Shown here: positions 34,867-44,452 of the stretch, piece by piece
How the letters are laid out: each line of letters opens with the position of its first letter
Numbering within the stretch: position 1 is the first letter of the stretch
NCBI GenBank assembly: GCA_020055655.1
Contig: JAIPUR010000009.1
Coordinates: 1 to 64,000 of the forward strand
From: Methanosarcinaceae archaeon
GTDB lineage: Archaea > Halobacteriota > Methanosarcinia > Methanosarcinales > Methanosarcinaceae
Reading direction: 5' to 3'
DNA length: 64,000 nt
Notes under the pieces: model-generated
Database searches by the model: none
What the model saw: the letters and a program-made list of their open reading frames with translations, nothing else
What the model was told of the DNA's origin: nothing
Position numbers and translations under genes: made by a program

Positions 34867-35763
34867 TTATATTGTGGTTACCTGGCAGCCATCATCAGTA
34901 ACAATTACAGTATGTTCCGCCTGAGATACCATTCCGCCAGAGACTTCTTTTAACACAGGATACGAATGAACTATACCTGAGCGTTCCAATTGCATCAAAG
35001 CGAAATCCAGCTTTTCGGTTTTTAACCACCTTTTTGCAAATGGAAGTGTACTGTAAGGAGCTAGTTCTTTGAGAAGCTTGCGTGCCGCCGGCATTCTGAC
35101 AGGCTTTACATCCACAAGCTGGTATATCTCTGTCAGAGTTCCGTCGACAACCTTGCCAACCCCATTGGTTGCAAATGGCTCTATGGCAACCACATCACCA
35201 GTATGAAGAACCGCACCACCACTTACTTTTCTGTTCGGGACACTTGGAGAAACATGTGGCAAATATTGTGCAAGCCCATGTCCCGTGAGATTGCCTACGG
35301 GTTTGAAACCATATGAATTGATAGTATCTTCTATGACCGCACCAAGTTCAGCAGTGTTCACACCACTGGCAACCGTATCGATTGCAGCACTAAGAGCGGC
35401 TTCAGAAGCTTTTACAAGATCAGAGAACTCACCTGACAGATCAATGGTAATGGCAGAATCGGCAATGTAACCATCTACATGTATGCCCAGGTCAAGCTTT
35501 ACTATATCCTCTTCGAAAACATCATCGTCTCCCATAAGAGGAGTGGCATGTGCTGCCTCATCGTTTCGGGAAATGTTACAAGGGAATGCAGAGCCATCGG
35601 CACCTAGCTCAAGGGCACGGTTCTCGACAAATTCAGCAGCTTCCAGAATACTTGAACCGATCTGTATCTTGTCCTTTGCCTCACTGCGGACCTGAGAAAG
35701 TATCCGTCCTGCTTTTAAGTAATTCTCTATTATCTCTTCGTTATCCTGAAGCTGCTCGGTCAT
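34867..35763 (-). CDS. map: Methionine aminopeptidase, type II
   Basis: A 298-residue metalloenzyme removing N-terminal methionine. Seen: FPCNISRNDEAAHATPL (including the conserved His), VKLDLGIHVDGYIADSA (two metal Asp), TGHGLAQYLPHVSP (His), and the C-terminal Glu residues in AIEPFATNG and QAEHTVIVTDDG. The archaeal/eukaryotic-type insertion is present. The gene follows the M24 peptidase gene on the same strand (38 bases apart), giving a run of two related peptidases. Confidence 0.95.
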   Translation of the reverse strand: MTEQLQDNEEIIENYLKAGRILSQVRSEAKDKIQIGSSILEAAEFVENRALELGADGSAFPCNISRNDEAAHATPLMGDDDVFEEDIVKLDLGIHVDGYIADSAITIDLSGEFSDLVKASEAALSAAIDTVASGVNTAELGAVIEDTINSYGFKPVGNLTGHGLAQYLPHVSPSVPNRKVSGGAVLHTGDVVAIEPFATNGVGKVVDGTLTEIYQLVDVKPVRMPAARKLLKELAPYSTLPFAKRWLKTEKLDFALMQLERSGIVHSYPVLKEVSGGMVSQAEHTVIVTDDGCQVTTI

Positions 35764-35801
35764 ATGTTATCTCCTGCATCCATAAAACATAAATTTTTGG
35801 G

Positions 35802-36977
35802 TCAGACTAGAAAACTCTTTTCCATTTTAGTAAGGTTCTCGCATCCATCTTCTGTGACGTAGAGCAAGTCCTCGAGTCGAATACCGCCCACATCAGGATA
35901 GTATAATCCCGGTTCGATGGTAATAATGTTGCCCACTTCAAGTTCAATGTCACTATTACCCACATAAGGGGACTCGTGTATATCCAGGCCCACCCCATGT
36001 CCTGTGGAATGAATGAAACCTACACTTGAGCCATCGCGGGTGGTACTGTGACCTCTTTCTTCAAATATATCACATACCTTATTATGGACCTCACTACATT
36101 TTACTCCGGGTTTGACCATTGCTATGGCGGCTTCCTGTGCAGCGAGAACTGATTCGTACATATCTATGAGTTTTTCCGATGCTTCCCCTTTGAGCACGGT
36201 ACGGCTCATATCAGCAAAGTATCGCATTTTCTTGCTACGTGGAAATATATCTATTACCACCGGCCCATCGGCCATGATGATACCTTCACCTTCCCAGTGA
36301 GGATTTGCAGAGTTTTTCCCACCGGCAACTATGGTGCTTTCCGCCTCACAACCAAGCTCAAGGAGAGTTATGTCGATCTCTTTACGAATGAGTTCAGATG
36401 TGAGATCGTAACCCTGATAGTTTAGTTTTCCATCTATTATTTCGGATTTATGGATCATCTGTACAGCTTTTTCCATGGCAGTATTGCAGGCGGCCTGAAC
36501 ATCCCGGATGATGGAAATCTCAACATCGTTTTTGCAGGCGCGTAACTGGCCAAATGGACTTTTTGAAGCTATTATTGAAAAACCTTCTTCCTTCAGAGTT
36601 TGAGCAGTGAAATATGGAAAATCCCGCGGTACAGCTATTTTGCGAGCTCCGTTGTTCTGCAGGATCTCTGCAAGGCAATCACAGTATGCTATTGCCGGGT
36701 CCCCCCTCAATTTCACTTTGTCGCGGTATCCGCATTCCTGTAATGTTTTTACAGTTGAGACGCGAGATTCTATTTCTGCACGTCCATGCTCCATTTCTGA
36801 CACCAGTAAGATTTCAGACCCACCCTTTATTTGCAGGTAAGCAAAAGAGTCCGATGCAAAGAACTGCGTGGCATAGAACATGTCGGCATTGCTGGAGTTA
36901 CCAAGCATCAAAAAAACATCTGCTTTATCTGCTTCGAGTGTTTCACTTATATCAAGTGGATTTTTCTCTTTTGTCAT
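35802..36977 (-). CDS. M24 family Xaa-Pro dipeptidase-like protein
   Basis: A 391-residue creatinase/prolidase-fold peptidase. The N-terminal creatinase-like domain runs to about residue 150. The catalytic domain shows IDIFPRSKKMRYFADMSRT (metal Asp residues), HSTGHGVGLDIHESPYVG (His) and ITIEPGLYYPDVGGIRLED (Glu). The full metal-ligand set D-D-H-E-E is present, so it is probably active on proline-containing peptides. It is upstream of map. Confidence 0.88.
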   Translation of the reverse strand: MTKEKNPLDISETLEADKADVFLMLGNSSNADMFYATQFFASDSFAYLQIKGGSEILLVSEMEHGRAEIESRVSTVKTLQECGYRDKVKLRGDPAIAYCDCLAEILQNNGARKIAVPRDFPYFTAQTLKEEGFSIIASKSPFGQLRACKNDVEISIIRDVQAACNTAMEKAVQMIHKSEIIDGKLNYQGYDLTSELIRKEIDITLLELGCEAESTIVAGGKNSANPHWEGEGIIMADGPVVIDIFPRSKKMRYFADMSRTVLKGEASEKLIDMYESVLAAQEAAIAMVKPGVKCSEVHNKVCDIFEERGHSTTRDGSSVGFIHSTGHGVGLDIHESPYVGNSDIELEVGNIITIEPGLYYPDVGGIRLEDLLYVTEDGCENLTKMEKSFLV

Positions 36978-37230
36978 GGAAGCTAATTTGTGCTTCTTAG
37001 TACAAAATTGTTGTTAGATTAAAATAAGAGAGAAATACAAGATATATTCAAAAGCATCGGGGCAAATTAGTGAACAATCTGTCGCCTTGAACAAGTACAG
37101 CACACTATTATTCAAATTAGATTTGTGCGCATATAATTTGAAAATAAATACAAATTTTGCAATACCATGTAGAAAAAGTATTATTTCATCGACATGCTGG
37201 CTATATAGACCTCCATTGAAAAGAAGGAGT

Positions 37231-37620
37231 ATGTACCATGCAGAACAACTCAGCCACCGATTTGCAGAGTTGAGAGTATTTGCTAATGATATTAAGTACA
37301 TAATTCTTTTTTACGTGCTGGGAGATTTTTTGACAACCCTGCATGCACTAAATTATGGTGTCGAAGAAAATGGATTTCTGGTGATAATAATTGCAGAATT
37401 TGGGATTTGGTCCATGCTTTTATTGAAAATGGTCTTTTTATCCATAGTATACTGGAATTACCAGGTACTCAATGATCCGAGCACAAAATGGACTACGATG
37501 ATATGGGATTTCTCGAGAAAGGGAATTGCACTTGTAGGATTATTCCTCGTAGTGAACAACCTCATGGTGATCTTTATGCAAAACAGCCTGATCCAGGTAC
37601 TTGGCCTGATAACAATTTAA
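37231..37620 (+). CDS. Small DUF5658-like membrane protein
   Basis: A 129-residue protein with about three transmembrane helices (about 24-42, 52-74, 95-118). The segment FYVLGDFLTTLHALNYGVEENGF matches the DUF5658 signature in which a glycine-aspartate sits in the first helix. The start is ATG 37231, preceded by AAGAAGGAG; a longer frame from 37087 has no ribosome binding site and adds non-membrane sequence. Function unknown. Confidence 0.7.
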   Translation: MYHAEQLSHRFAELRVFANDIKYIILFYVLGDFLTTLHALNYGVEENGFLVIIIAEFGIWSMLLLKMVFLSIVYWNYQVLNDPSTKWTTMIWDFSRKGIALVGLFLVVNNLMVIFMQNSLIQVLGLITI

Positions 37621-37818
37621 GCTGATTGAGATTTAAAACAATTGATATCAAGGTCCAACATATCCTGCAATCATAAAGATACTGACTATGATTGATACAT
37701 AGAAGTGCAATGGTGACGATATTAAATATGTTAAAGCCTGCACTATTAGTTGTTCGCGCCGTTAACACCTGCAACAGCAGAATTATTTAAGGGAACATTG
37801 ATGGAAACTCCATCACAC

Positions 37819-37842
37819 AAAAAGACTGAAGCTAAAAGCTTC
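37819..37842 (-). terminator. Terminator of the 35-residue gene
   Basis: GAAGCT-AAA-AGCTTC (37828-37842) is a six-pair hairpin 18 bases after the stop at 37861. In the minus direction it is followed by AGTCTTTTT (T-run 37819-37823). A second hairpin, TGATGGA-AAC-TCCATCA (37799-37815), lies just beyond. Confidence 0.65.
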
Positions 37843-37860
37843 CATTAGAACTTCACTTGA

Positions 37861-37968
37861 TCATACACCTAACATACCAGCAACGAATATGGTACCGGAG
37901 ATCAATAAGAAGTACACCGAAGTGACGAATAAGAGTTTTTTCACTTCTGCATCAACACATACATTCAT
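37861..37968 (-). CDS. 35-residue single-span membrane protein
   Basis: A very short gene encoding MNVCVDAEVKKLLFVTS and onward to VAGMLGV. Residues 12-33 form one transmembrane helix preceded by an acidic/basic N-terminus. The gene has a strong ribosome binding site (GAGGTGGTG at 37977-37985), a TATA-like TTATATAT about 40 bases upstream (38004-38012) and a hairpin/T-run terminator downstream. This complete set argues for a real gene. It may be a subunit or regulator of a membrane complex; no homologue is recognised. Confidence 0.7.
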   Translation of the reverse strand: MNVCVDAEVKKLLFVTSVYFLLISGTIFVAGMLGV

Positions 37969-38185
37969 ATAGACTACACCACCTCGCCACTAGGTGAACA
38001 ATGATATATAAATAAATCGTTTTCTTCGTAGAACAATATACATTTTTACAAAGAAAAGTAGCAGGGCAAACAGAAACTAAAAAATAATCATATAAAGATT
38101 AAACAATAAGTTGGAAAATACAAAGTTATTTCGAATTGCATAAAATAAAGAAAAAAGAACCCGGTAAAACCGGGAAAGAATTTAG

Positions 38186-38258
38186 CGCCCGAACCGGGAT
38201 TCGAACCCGGGTCGGAGCCTCGACAGGGCTCCATGATAGGCCTCTACACTATTCGGAC
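38186..38258 (-). tRNA. tRNA-Asp (anticodon GTC)
   Basis: A 73-base cloverleaf on the minus strand: acceptor GTCCGAA with TTCGGGC, discriminator G, anticodon loop CTGTCGA (anticodon GTC at 38222-38224) and T arm CCGGG-TTCGAAT-CCCGG. A minus-strand TATA-like CTTTATATG lies about 62 bases upstream, with tRNA-Tyr further upstream. Confidence 0.95.
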
Positions 38259-38344
38259 AGTTGCGGATTAATGTTAGCTTATTTCGCTTATGAGCACCCC
38301 TAAGAGGCAGTCTTCGCATATAAAGCTTTTCATGATTTGAAAAG

Positions 38345-38453
38345 TCCCACCTCCCAGACTCGAACCGGGGACATCGCGGTGCCTGCGCGTAATGTGATCA
38401 AGTCACATGAATCAAACTACAGCCGCGCACTCTACCAACTGAGTTAAGGCGGG
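38345..38453 (-). tRNA. tRNA-Tyr (anticodon GTA) with 36-base intron
   Basis: Acceptor CCCGCCT pairs with AGGTGGG, discriminator A; the D arm is ACTC/GAGT; anticodon stem CGCGG/CCGCG; anticodon GTA at 38418-38420; T arm CCCGG-TTCGAGT-CTGGG. A 36-base intron (38381-38416) interrupts the loop after position 37, the canonical archaeal site. The intron contains its own ATGTGA/TCACAT hairpin, consistent with a bulge-helix-bulge substrate for the splicing endonuclease. Mature length is 73. Confidence 0.9.
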
Positions 38454-38636
38454 TCAATCAAATCATGCATCTGCGACGCATTAACGCCCGATACAACTCC
38501 CAAATACGCACCATCGTACTTAGCTCTTTCGCCAAAGAAAGAACAGCATCAAAAATTCAATACCAGAGATCACGAAAATCATTGATTGGAAAAAGAATAA
38601 AAAGCAGCCCATAAAGAGCCGCGTAAGACCATATAC

Positions 38637-39827
38637 TTAGAAAGTGTTAAGATCGCCCTTGATAACCATATCAGTTATCTTGGTTATGTTCTCAAGCCAG
38701 TCATCAATTACGGATTCAGCTTCACCTCTGACAGATGCAAAGTTTGCACCATCCTCAGGAATGATCTGCGCACTGGCAACGAGTGGCTGGTCTATTGGTT
38801 GACCGATCTGTGAGAGCAGTCTAATATAGACATCCTGCACCTCATCGACCTGCTTAACGACATCTCTTGCCATCTGGGTAGACAGCAGGTTGTATATCTT
38901 ACCAATGTGGTTGATCGGATTCTTACCACTTGTAGCTTCCATACTCATTGGTCTGCTTGGAGTGATAAGACCATTACAACGGTTTCCACGGCCTACTGAG
39001 CCATCGTCACCCATCTCTGCAGAAGTTCCGGTAACTGTAAGGAAAACAGAGTCACACTTGTCTGCTGCGTTGATGCGTGTCACTACATTTCTGTCTGTGC
39101 GCTTCAATGCAAGATCTGTAACATAATCTGTCATCTCTTCCTTGAGGTTCATGTAGTGATCCATATCATCCACATGTCTGCCTACCATACCACAGCAGAT
39201 AGTAAGGGAAATATCTTCACCATCTCTAAGACCCATTACCTTGATATCAGTCCCAATTGCAGGAATTGTTTTCTTAAGGTCAGTGATGAGCATCCTTTCA
39301 GACTCAAGAACTATCTGTTCAAGTTCTGAAAACGGAGCATGCCCTACACCAAATGAAGTGTCATTGGCAACTGGAAGCTGATCTCTGTTGAAAACATCCC
39401 TCAGATCAGAAGAACCTGTACCAAGCTTACAATCAATGATCATGTCACTTTCAAGGTCAAGATCCACAATAGTATTTCTCATGTATTCCCTGGCCGCCCT
39501 GAGAGCAACCGCTTCAGCAGGAATTTCAATACCATCGAATTCCTTTGTAGCCCTTCCCACAAGAAGAGTGTAGATAGGCTGTATTACCTCCCCATCACCA
39601 AACTGCGGATTGGATCTTCCTGCCACTATCTGGGTTTCATCGGTGTTGTGATGGAGTACTACACCGCATTTCTTAACGTACTCTGCACATAATGCACGGC
39701 TTACCGCCTCAGCAAGACCATCGGAGATACTGTCTGGGTGACCTATACCCTTTCTCTCAACAAGTTCTATCTGCTGTTTTTCAACAGGCATCTCCATAAG
39801 GTGCTCTACTTTGATATTTCGTATCAT
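38637..39827 (-). CDS. mat: Archaeal S-adenosylmethionine synthetase
   Basis: A 396-residue archaeal-type methionine adenosyltransferase making SAM from methionine and ATP. Seen: [87 protein letters not shown] and [19 protein letters not shown]. Full length. It is monocistronic and divergent from the his genes. Confidence 0.97.
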   Translation of the reverse strand: MIRNIKVEHLMEMPVEKQQIELVERKGIGHPDSISDGLAEAVSRALCAEYVKKCGVVLHHNTDETQIVAGRSNPQFGDGEVIQPIYTLLVGRATKEFDGIEIPAEAVALRAAREYMRNTIVDLDLESDMIIDCKLGTGSSDLRDVFNRDQLPVANDTSFGVGHAPFSELEQIVLESERMLITDLKKTIPAIGTDIKVMGLRDGEDISLTICCGMVGRHVDDMDHYMNLKEEMTDYVTDLALKRTDRNVVTRINAADKCDSVFLTVTGTSAEMGDDGSVGRGNRCNGLITPSRPMSMEATSGKNPINHIGKIYNLLSTQMARDVVKQVDEVQDVYIRLLSQIGQPIDQPLVASAQIIPEDGANFASVRGEAESVIDDWLENITKITDMVIKGDLNTF

Positions 39828-40082
39828 TTGCCATCCTCATATGATTTGTATAAATTAAATATAAACAGTAAAAAATGCATAACTAAAACCAAGTCGCATC
39901 TTCACCATACCAACTGAGCATCCCATATGTAATATTTACCACCCTACATACATTACTCATGATAATAATGAAGCTAAGGCAAATTAGAGTAGATACTCCA
40001 TAATAGCGTGAAACCTATATGTTATAAATGTCTTTGGAAATCATTCAATTGATAATCTTAATTCCATTTAGAAGGTTTTCCA

Positions 40083-40937
40083 ATGATACGTATCGCAATA
40101 CCCAATAAAGGGCGCTTACATGACCCAACTGTAAATCTGCTCAAAGAAGCAGGCATCCCTGTACTCGAAGGTGGTACTAGGAAGCTTTTTGCAAAAACAA
40201 CTGATCCCGGGATCACTTACCTCTTCGCGAGGGCTGCCGACATACCTGAATATGTACAGGATGGTGCAGCAGATGTGGGAGTCACTGGAATGGATCTCAT
40301 ATCCGAAACCGATTCTGATGTAGAAGTACTTCTTGACCTTCAATTCGGTGGTGCCAGCCTGGTGCTTGCAGTCCCGGAGGATTCCACAATATCATCATCA
40401 AGTGAACTTGAAGGTATGCGCGTAGCTACCGAATTCCCAAACATTACCCAAAAATATTTCGAGAATCTGGGGATCAACATTGAAGTTATAAAGGTAAGTG
40501 GCGCCTGTGAAATGACACCTCATGTCGGAATTGCAGATGCCATTGTGGACATATCAAGTTCAGGAACTACCCTTATCACAAATCGCCTTAAAATGATAGA
40601 AAAGGTGTTCACATCTTCAGTTTACCTCATTACAAACAAGGATAGTCAGGAAAACAACGACAAGATCGGACAAATTAAAACTGCTCTTGAAAGTGTCCTG
40701 CGCGCTAAAGGAAAACGTTACCTCATGATGAATGTACCTGCCGATTCCCTTGAAAAGGTCAAGCAAGTATTACCAGGGCTTTCAGGCCCGACTGTTATGA
40801 AGGTCGAGTCCGATGACTCCATACTTGCAGTTCATGCGGTAATCGATTCCGCCAATATATTTGCCACAGTGGATGAACTCAAAGGTGCCGGTGCTAAAGA
40901 TTTACTGGTAGTGCCAATTGAAAGAATGATGCCTTGA
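40083..40937 (+). CDS. hisG: ATP phosphoribosyltransferase, long form
   Basis: A 284-residue HisG_L, the first histidine-pathway enzyme (ATP + PRPP to phosphoribosyl-ATP). The N-terminal MIRIAIPNKGRL, GAADVGVTGMDLI, CEMTPHVGIADAIVDISSSGTTL and the C-terminal ACT-like regulatory region (about 205-284, ending LLVVPIERMMP) are present. With its own regulatory domain it needs no HisZ. It leads a hisG-hisA-hisB run; hisA begins six bases after its stop. A TATA-like TTATAAAT lies near 40021. Confidence 0.95.
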   Translation: MIRIAIPNKGRLHDPTVNLLKEAGIPVLEGGTRKLFAKTTDPGITYLFARAADIPEYVQDGAADVGVTGMDLISETDSDVEVLLDLQFGGASLVLAVPEDSTISSSSELEGMRVATEFPNITQKYFENLGINIEVIKVSGACEMTPHVGIADAIVDISSSGTTLITNRLKMIEKVFTSSVYLITNKDSQENNDKIGQIKTALESVLRAKGKRYLMMNVPADSLEKVKQVLPGLSGPTVMKVESDDSILAVHAVIDSANIFATVDELKGAGAKDLLVVPIERMMP

Positions 40938-40943
40938 GGTAAC

Positions 40944-41681
40944 ATGAGCTTTGAAGTGATCCCTGCAGTGGATATGAGAAACGGTAAATGTGTACAACTT
41001 GTACAGGGCGTACCTGGGAGTGAGACGATATCACTGGATGATCCTGTAGCAGTAGCAAAGGATTGGGTGTCACAGGGTGCAAAAACCTTACATTTGATCG
41101 ACCTGGATGGTGCCATCGAAGGAAGTCGCCAGAACGCACCCATCATAGATAATATTGTCAAAGAGTGCAAACCGATGGGAATGAAAATACAGGTAGGCGG
41201 TGGCATACGCTCCTATGAAGATGCAGCAAGCCTTCTGGAAATTGGGGTTGACAGAGTAATACTCAGTACCGCAGCCGTCAATAATCCCCAGCTTGTAAAA
41301 GAACTAGCAGAATCTTTTGGAAAAGAGCGTATAAATGTTGCCCTCGACTCGAAAAATGGAAAGGTAGCCATCGATGGTTGGAAAACACAATCAGAACATA
41401 CTGCTGTGGAAATGGGAGTTAAATTCCAGGAACTTGGAGCAGGAAGTCTGCTTTTCACTAATATAGATACCGAAGGGCTCATGCAGGGAGTCAACACCAA
41501 ACCTACAGAAGATCTTGTCAATTCCGTAAGCATACCTGTAATTGCATCAGGCGGAGTTACAGGTCTGGACGACCTTATAAGCATAAAAAAAACCGGAGCC
41601 AGATCAGTGGTTGTTGGAAGCGCACTGTACACTAATAAATTCACATTAACAGAAGCGATAAATACCATCAATGAAGAGTAA
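40944..41681 (+). CDS. hisA: HisA, ProFAR isomerase
   Basis: A 245-residue (beta-alpha)8 barrel isomerase of histidine biosynthesis. Catalytic Asp lies in EVIPAVDMRNGKCVQLVQG; the phosphate loops are VGGGIRSYEDAASLLE and IPVIASGGVTGLDDL; LFTNIDTEGLMQGVN contains the second acid. It is the middle gene of the his run. Confidence 0.96.
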   Translation: MSFEVIPAVDMRNGKCVQLVQGVPGSETISLDDPVAVAKDWVSQGAKTLHLIDLDGAIEGSRQNAPIIDNIVKECKPMGMKIQVGGGIRSYEDAASLLEIGVDRVILSTAAVNNPQLVKELAESFGKERINVALDSKNGKVAIDGWKTQSEHTAVEMGVKFQELGAGSLLFTNIDTEGLMQGVNTKPTEDLVNSVSIPVIASGGVTGLDDLISIKKTGARSVVVGSALYTNKFTLTEAINTINEE

Positions 41682-41714
41682 TAATTATATTTTAATAAAG
41701 TTCAGGTGCATGCT

Positions 41715-42290
41715 ATGAGAGAAGCAAATATTTCACGCAAGACCAGTGAGACAGACATCCAGATGAAGCTCAATATAGATGGAACTGGCTCATCAGAAAT
41801 TGATACGGGAATTGGTTTCTTAGATCATATGCTTACTGCATTCTCAAGACATGGAAACTTTGACTTCAGCGTTAAAGCCACAGGCGACCTCATCGTAGAT
41901 GACCATCACCTTATAGAAGATACAGGAATAGTACTGGGGCAGGTTATTTCCGAAGCACTCGGTAACAAGGCAGGCATTGCCCGGTTTGGTGAAGCACGCA
42001 TACCCATGGATGAAGCACTTGCAGATGTGGCACTTGATCTTGGCGGACGCAGCTACCTTGTACTTGACGTGGAATTCACAGCAGCAAAAGTTGGAGAGTT
42101 CAGCACCCAAATGGTAAAGCACTTCTTTGAGTCTGTTGTCCAGAATTCTAATATCAACATGCATGCTCATGTTTATGGTGACAACGACCACCACAAGATG
42201 GAAGCACTTTTCAAGGCCTTTGCATACGCCATGAAAAGAGCAACTGTTATTGAAGGAAGCGATATTAAAAGCACTAAAGGCTCACTTTAA
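41715..42290 (+). CDS. hisB: HisB, imidazoleglycerol-phosphate dehydratase
   Basis: A 191-residue single-function dehydratase. The metal-binding His clusters are [38 protein letters not shown] and the C-terminal [23 protein letters not shown] 41715 is preferred to the in-frame GTG 41706 because AGGTG lies before it. A hairpin (GCTCAC-TTTAA-GTGAGC, 42280-42296) overlapping the stop ends the his run. Confidence 0.95.
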   Translation: MREANISRKTSETDIQMKLNIDGTGSSEIDTGIGFLDHMLTAFSRHGNFDFSVKATGDLIVDDHHLIEDTGIVLGQVISEALGNKAGIARFGEARIPMDEALADVALDLGGRSYLVLDVEFTAAKVGEFSTQMVKHFFESVVQNSNINMHAHVYGDNDHHKMEALFKAFAYAMKRATVIEGSDIKSTKGSL

Positions 42291-42296
42291 GTGAGC
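42280..42296 (+). terminator. Terminator of the hisGAB run
   Basis: GCTCAC-TTTAA-GTGAGC, a six-pair hairpin spanning the hisB stop codon, followed by TTTAGACATATTTTT. Confidence 0.55.
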
Positions 42297-42328
42297 TTTA
42301 GACATATTTTTAATTAAGTTCTAGTGAA

Positions 42329-44437
42329 TTAGAACTTACTTTTTAACCTCTCATAGAATTCCTGTTCTGGACCATCTGTTTTTCTTGAAAGTCTCTCTAC
42401 TATCAACTCAGGAGTGCTTCTGGCAATGTAGCTGTAACGAGGACTTCTGTCAACAACAAGATTTAAGTCAGAATCAAGCCCACTGGCCTCAATACCATCG
42501 ACCCTTATGCTACGATCCGTGCTCTCAAGTATCAGTTCAGAAAGGTGAGATACAAAAACTGCCATGCTTTTTTCATTTTCTGAGAGAACTTCAAGTATAC
42601 CTGCAATGATCTTTGCAGAAGCGCCTGGTTCTGTGATAGATTCAAGTTCGTCCACCAAAACCATCTTACTGGAATCGTCAGCAACCACAGAGAAATCCTT
42701 CAAAGTGGTTTCAAAAGCGCCGGCATCAAGTGTACCTTTGGATTTGGCAAAATAATAGAAACCGTCGGTAAGTGAGATCTCAAAAGAGCTTGCTGGAACC
42801 GGGAATCCCATGTGTGCAAGAATTACAGATTGTGCAAGTAACTCAAGCATCGAGGTCTTACCACCTGAATTCACACCACTTAGCAATACAACATTGGAAT
42901 CATCTTCCGGACTAAGAGAATTCTTACCTACAGAATAATTAATAGGAACAACATCCCCATACCTGGAAAGCAGGAACATGTTCCGCCCATCTTCAAATCC
43001 CATCCCAGTAGAGGATAAAATATCAGGAAGTATCAATCCGTATGCATTAGCAAAGCATCCAATACTGAATCCCACATCAAATTCCAGAACAGACTTTACC
43101 ATATCCCGCGACATCCCAAGGTAGGATGAAAGTACACGCGAAACTTCGCGCTTATGGTCGATCTGCCTTTTGGATACCTGTTGTATTAGATGTTGTTTGA
43201 AAATAGATATTTGTTCAGAATCTACTTCCATGGGATGTGAGATATCCTCTGAAAAAAGCGAATCTACAAATATTGATTCCTTTTTATTCAGATTCAAGTT
43301 AGAGCATAGATTACTACTACACTCCTTTATGGCAGAATGGTAGCTTGAGTGAAGTTTTTTCCCTAGTAATTCCTTCAACTCAACAGAGCCCTTCATCACT
43401 TTAAGCATATCCTGACCATTCAGCGTTAATTCGCTGTTCTTGAGATCTTCATCAAGTTTCATATTGGCATCTTTGACTTCAGCAGAGACAAATTGAGCAA
43501 GATGTTCAATTGCAAAATCAAGCCTGTCAACCTCCTCATCCGTACCCTGTATAATGTCACCTTCTTCATCAATCAATGCCAAAGTTGATCCAAGAATTCC
43601 AATGTCATCCTCTGAAACCGATTCCATAAATTTGATACCTTTGGAGCGAAGCAGTTCAACAACCTCGATTGAAGAACTGATGCTTTCAAGATTCTTTGAA
43701 AAGGAACTTATGTTCTTTTCCGGAATAATTTTCCATTCCGGAACTTTTCTAATATCCGAAACAAATTCCGGATTCACATCTTCCGGAAGTTCAAAAGAAA
43801 GATAAGTGTCATCTGCCACCATAACATGAGAATATCCCCTGGCAACATCAATGAATTCTGACAATGACCGCACTAACTGAACATCCATATGATTGCCAAA
43901 ATGCTCACGCGAATACTCAAATATATCCTGGTCACCAGTCATTATAACACGGTCACGTATCTTTGGAAGCTCATACCTGAGATTTAATTGTTTTACCTTC
44001 TGAAGAAGAGATACCACCCTGCAATCATCTGCAAGAGCTTGTGCAGTCTCCATGTATGAAGATACACAGGTACGCATTTCCATGATCATTTCCAACTTGC
44101 TTGAGGGGTATGGGAAAAATATGTTCAATTTATCCCTTGCATACGCCGTGTGTGCAAATGTTCTGATAATATCAAGCAATTTTTCATAAACATCCATTGA
44201 CTCTCTGGTTTTCAAAAAATCTGAAACATCCACACCATATTTTTTGGACCTTACATCATGCACCAGAGAGACAGCATAACGTTGTCCAATACCATCCACT
44301 TCGGAAATACTGGCAATATCACCGCCTACTATGGCTTCGAGTGCAAGTTCTTCACTTCCAAAGTATTCCACAAAGCGTCTTGCCATCTTTTCCCCTATAC
44401 GAGGTACATCTTCAAGACTTCTGATATCTGTTGACAT
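42329..44437 (-). CDS. MutS-like ATPase with N-terminal helix-hairpin-helix
   Basis: A 702-residue DNA-repair type protein. Residues 1-65 carry two HhH-type motifs (LEDVPRIGEKMARRFVEYFG and ISEVDGIGQRYAVSLV). The middle is helical, MutS lever-like. The C-terminal ATPase (about 500-700) has Walker A SGVNSGGKTSM, Walker B MVLVDELESIT and a following VFVSHLSELI, as in MutS domain V. It lacks the mismatch-recognition domain I, so it is not a standard MutS. It is the third gene of a run with the DUF4130 and radical-SAM genes (15 bases after the former). Confidence 0.82.
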   Translation of the reverse strand: MSTDIRSLEDVPRIGEKMARRFVEYFGSEELALEAIVGGDIASISEVDGIGQRYAVSLVHDVRSKKYGVDVSDFLKTRESMDVYEKLLDIIRTFAHTAYARDKLNIFFPYPSSKLEMIMEMRTCVSSYMETAQALADDCRVVSLLQKVKQLNLRYELPKIRDRVIMTGDQDIFEYSREHFGNHMDVQLVRSLSEFIDVARGYSHVMVADDTYLSFELPEDVNPEFVSDIRKVPEWKIIPEKNISSFSKNLESISSSIEVVELLRSKGIKFMESVSEDDIGILGSTLALIDEEGDIIQGTDEEVDRLDFAIEHLAQFVSAEVKDANMKLDEDLKNSELTLNGQDMLKVMKGSVELKELLGKKLHSSYHSAIKECSSNLCSNLNLNKKESIFVDSLFSEDISHPMEVDSEQISIFKQHLIQQVSKRQIDHKREVSRVLSSYLGMSRDMVKSVLEFDVGFSIGCFANAYGLILPDILSSTGMGFEDGRNMFLLSRYGDVVPINYSVGKNSLSPEDDSNVVLLSGVNSGGKTSMLELLAQSVILAHMGFPVPASSFEISLTDGFYYFAKSKGTLDAGAFETTLKDFSVVADDSSKMVLVDELESITEPGASAKIIAGILEVLSENEKSMAVFVSHLSELILESTDRSIRVDGIEASGLDSDLNLVVDRSPRYSYIARSTPELIVERLSRKTDGPEQEFYERLKSKF

Positions 44438-44452
44438 GCCAGAACAACTCCA

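Noticed and set aside
37087-37230. Longer start for the DUF5658-like protein
   Set aside because: No ribosome binding site and non-membrane sequence; AAGAAGGAG precedes ATG 37231.
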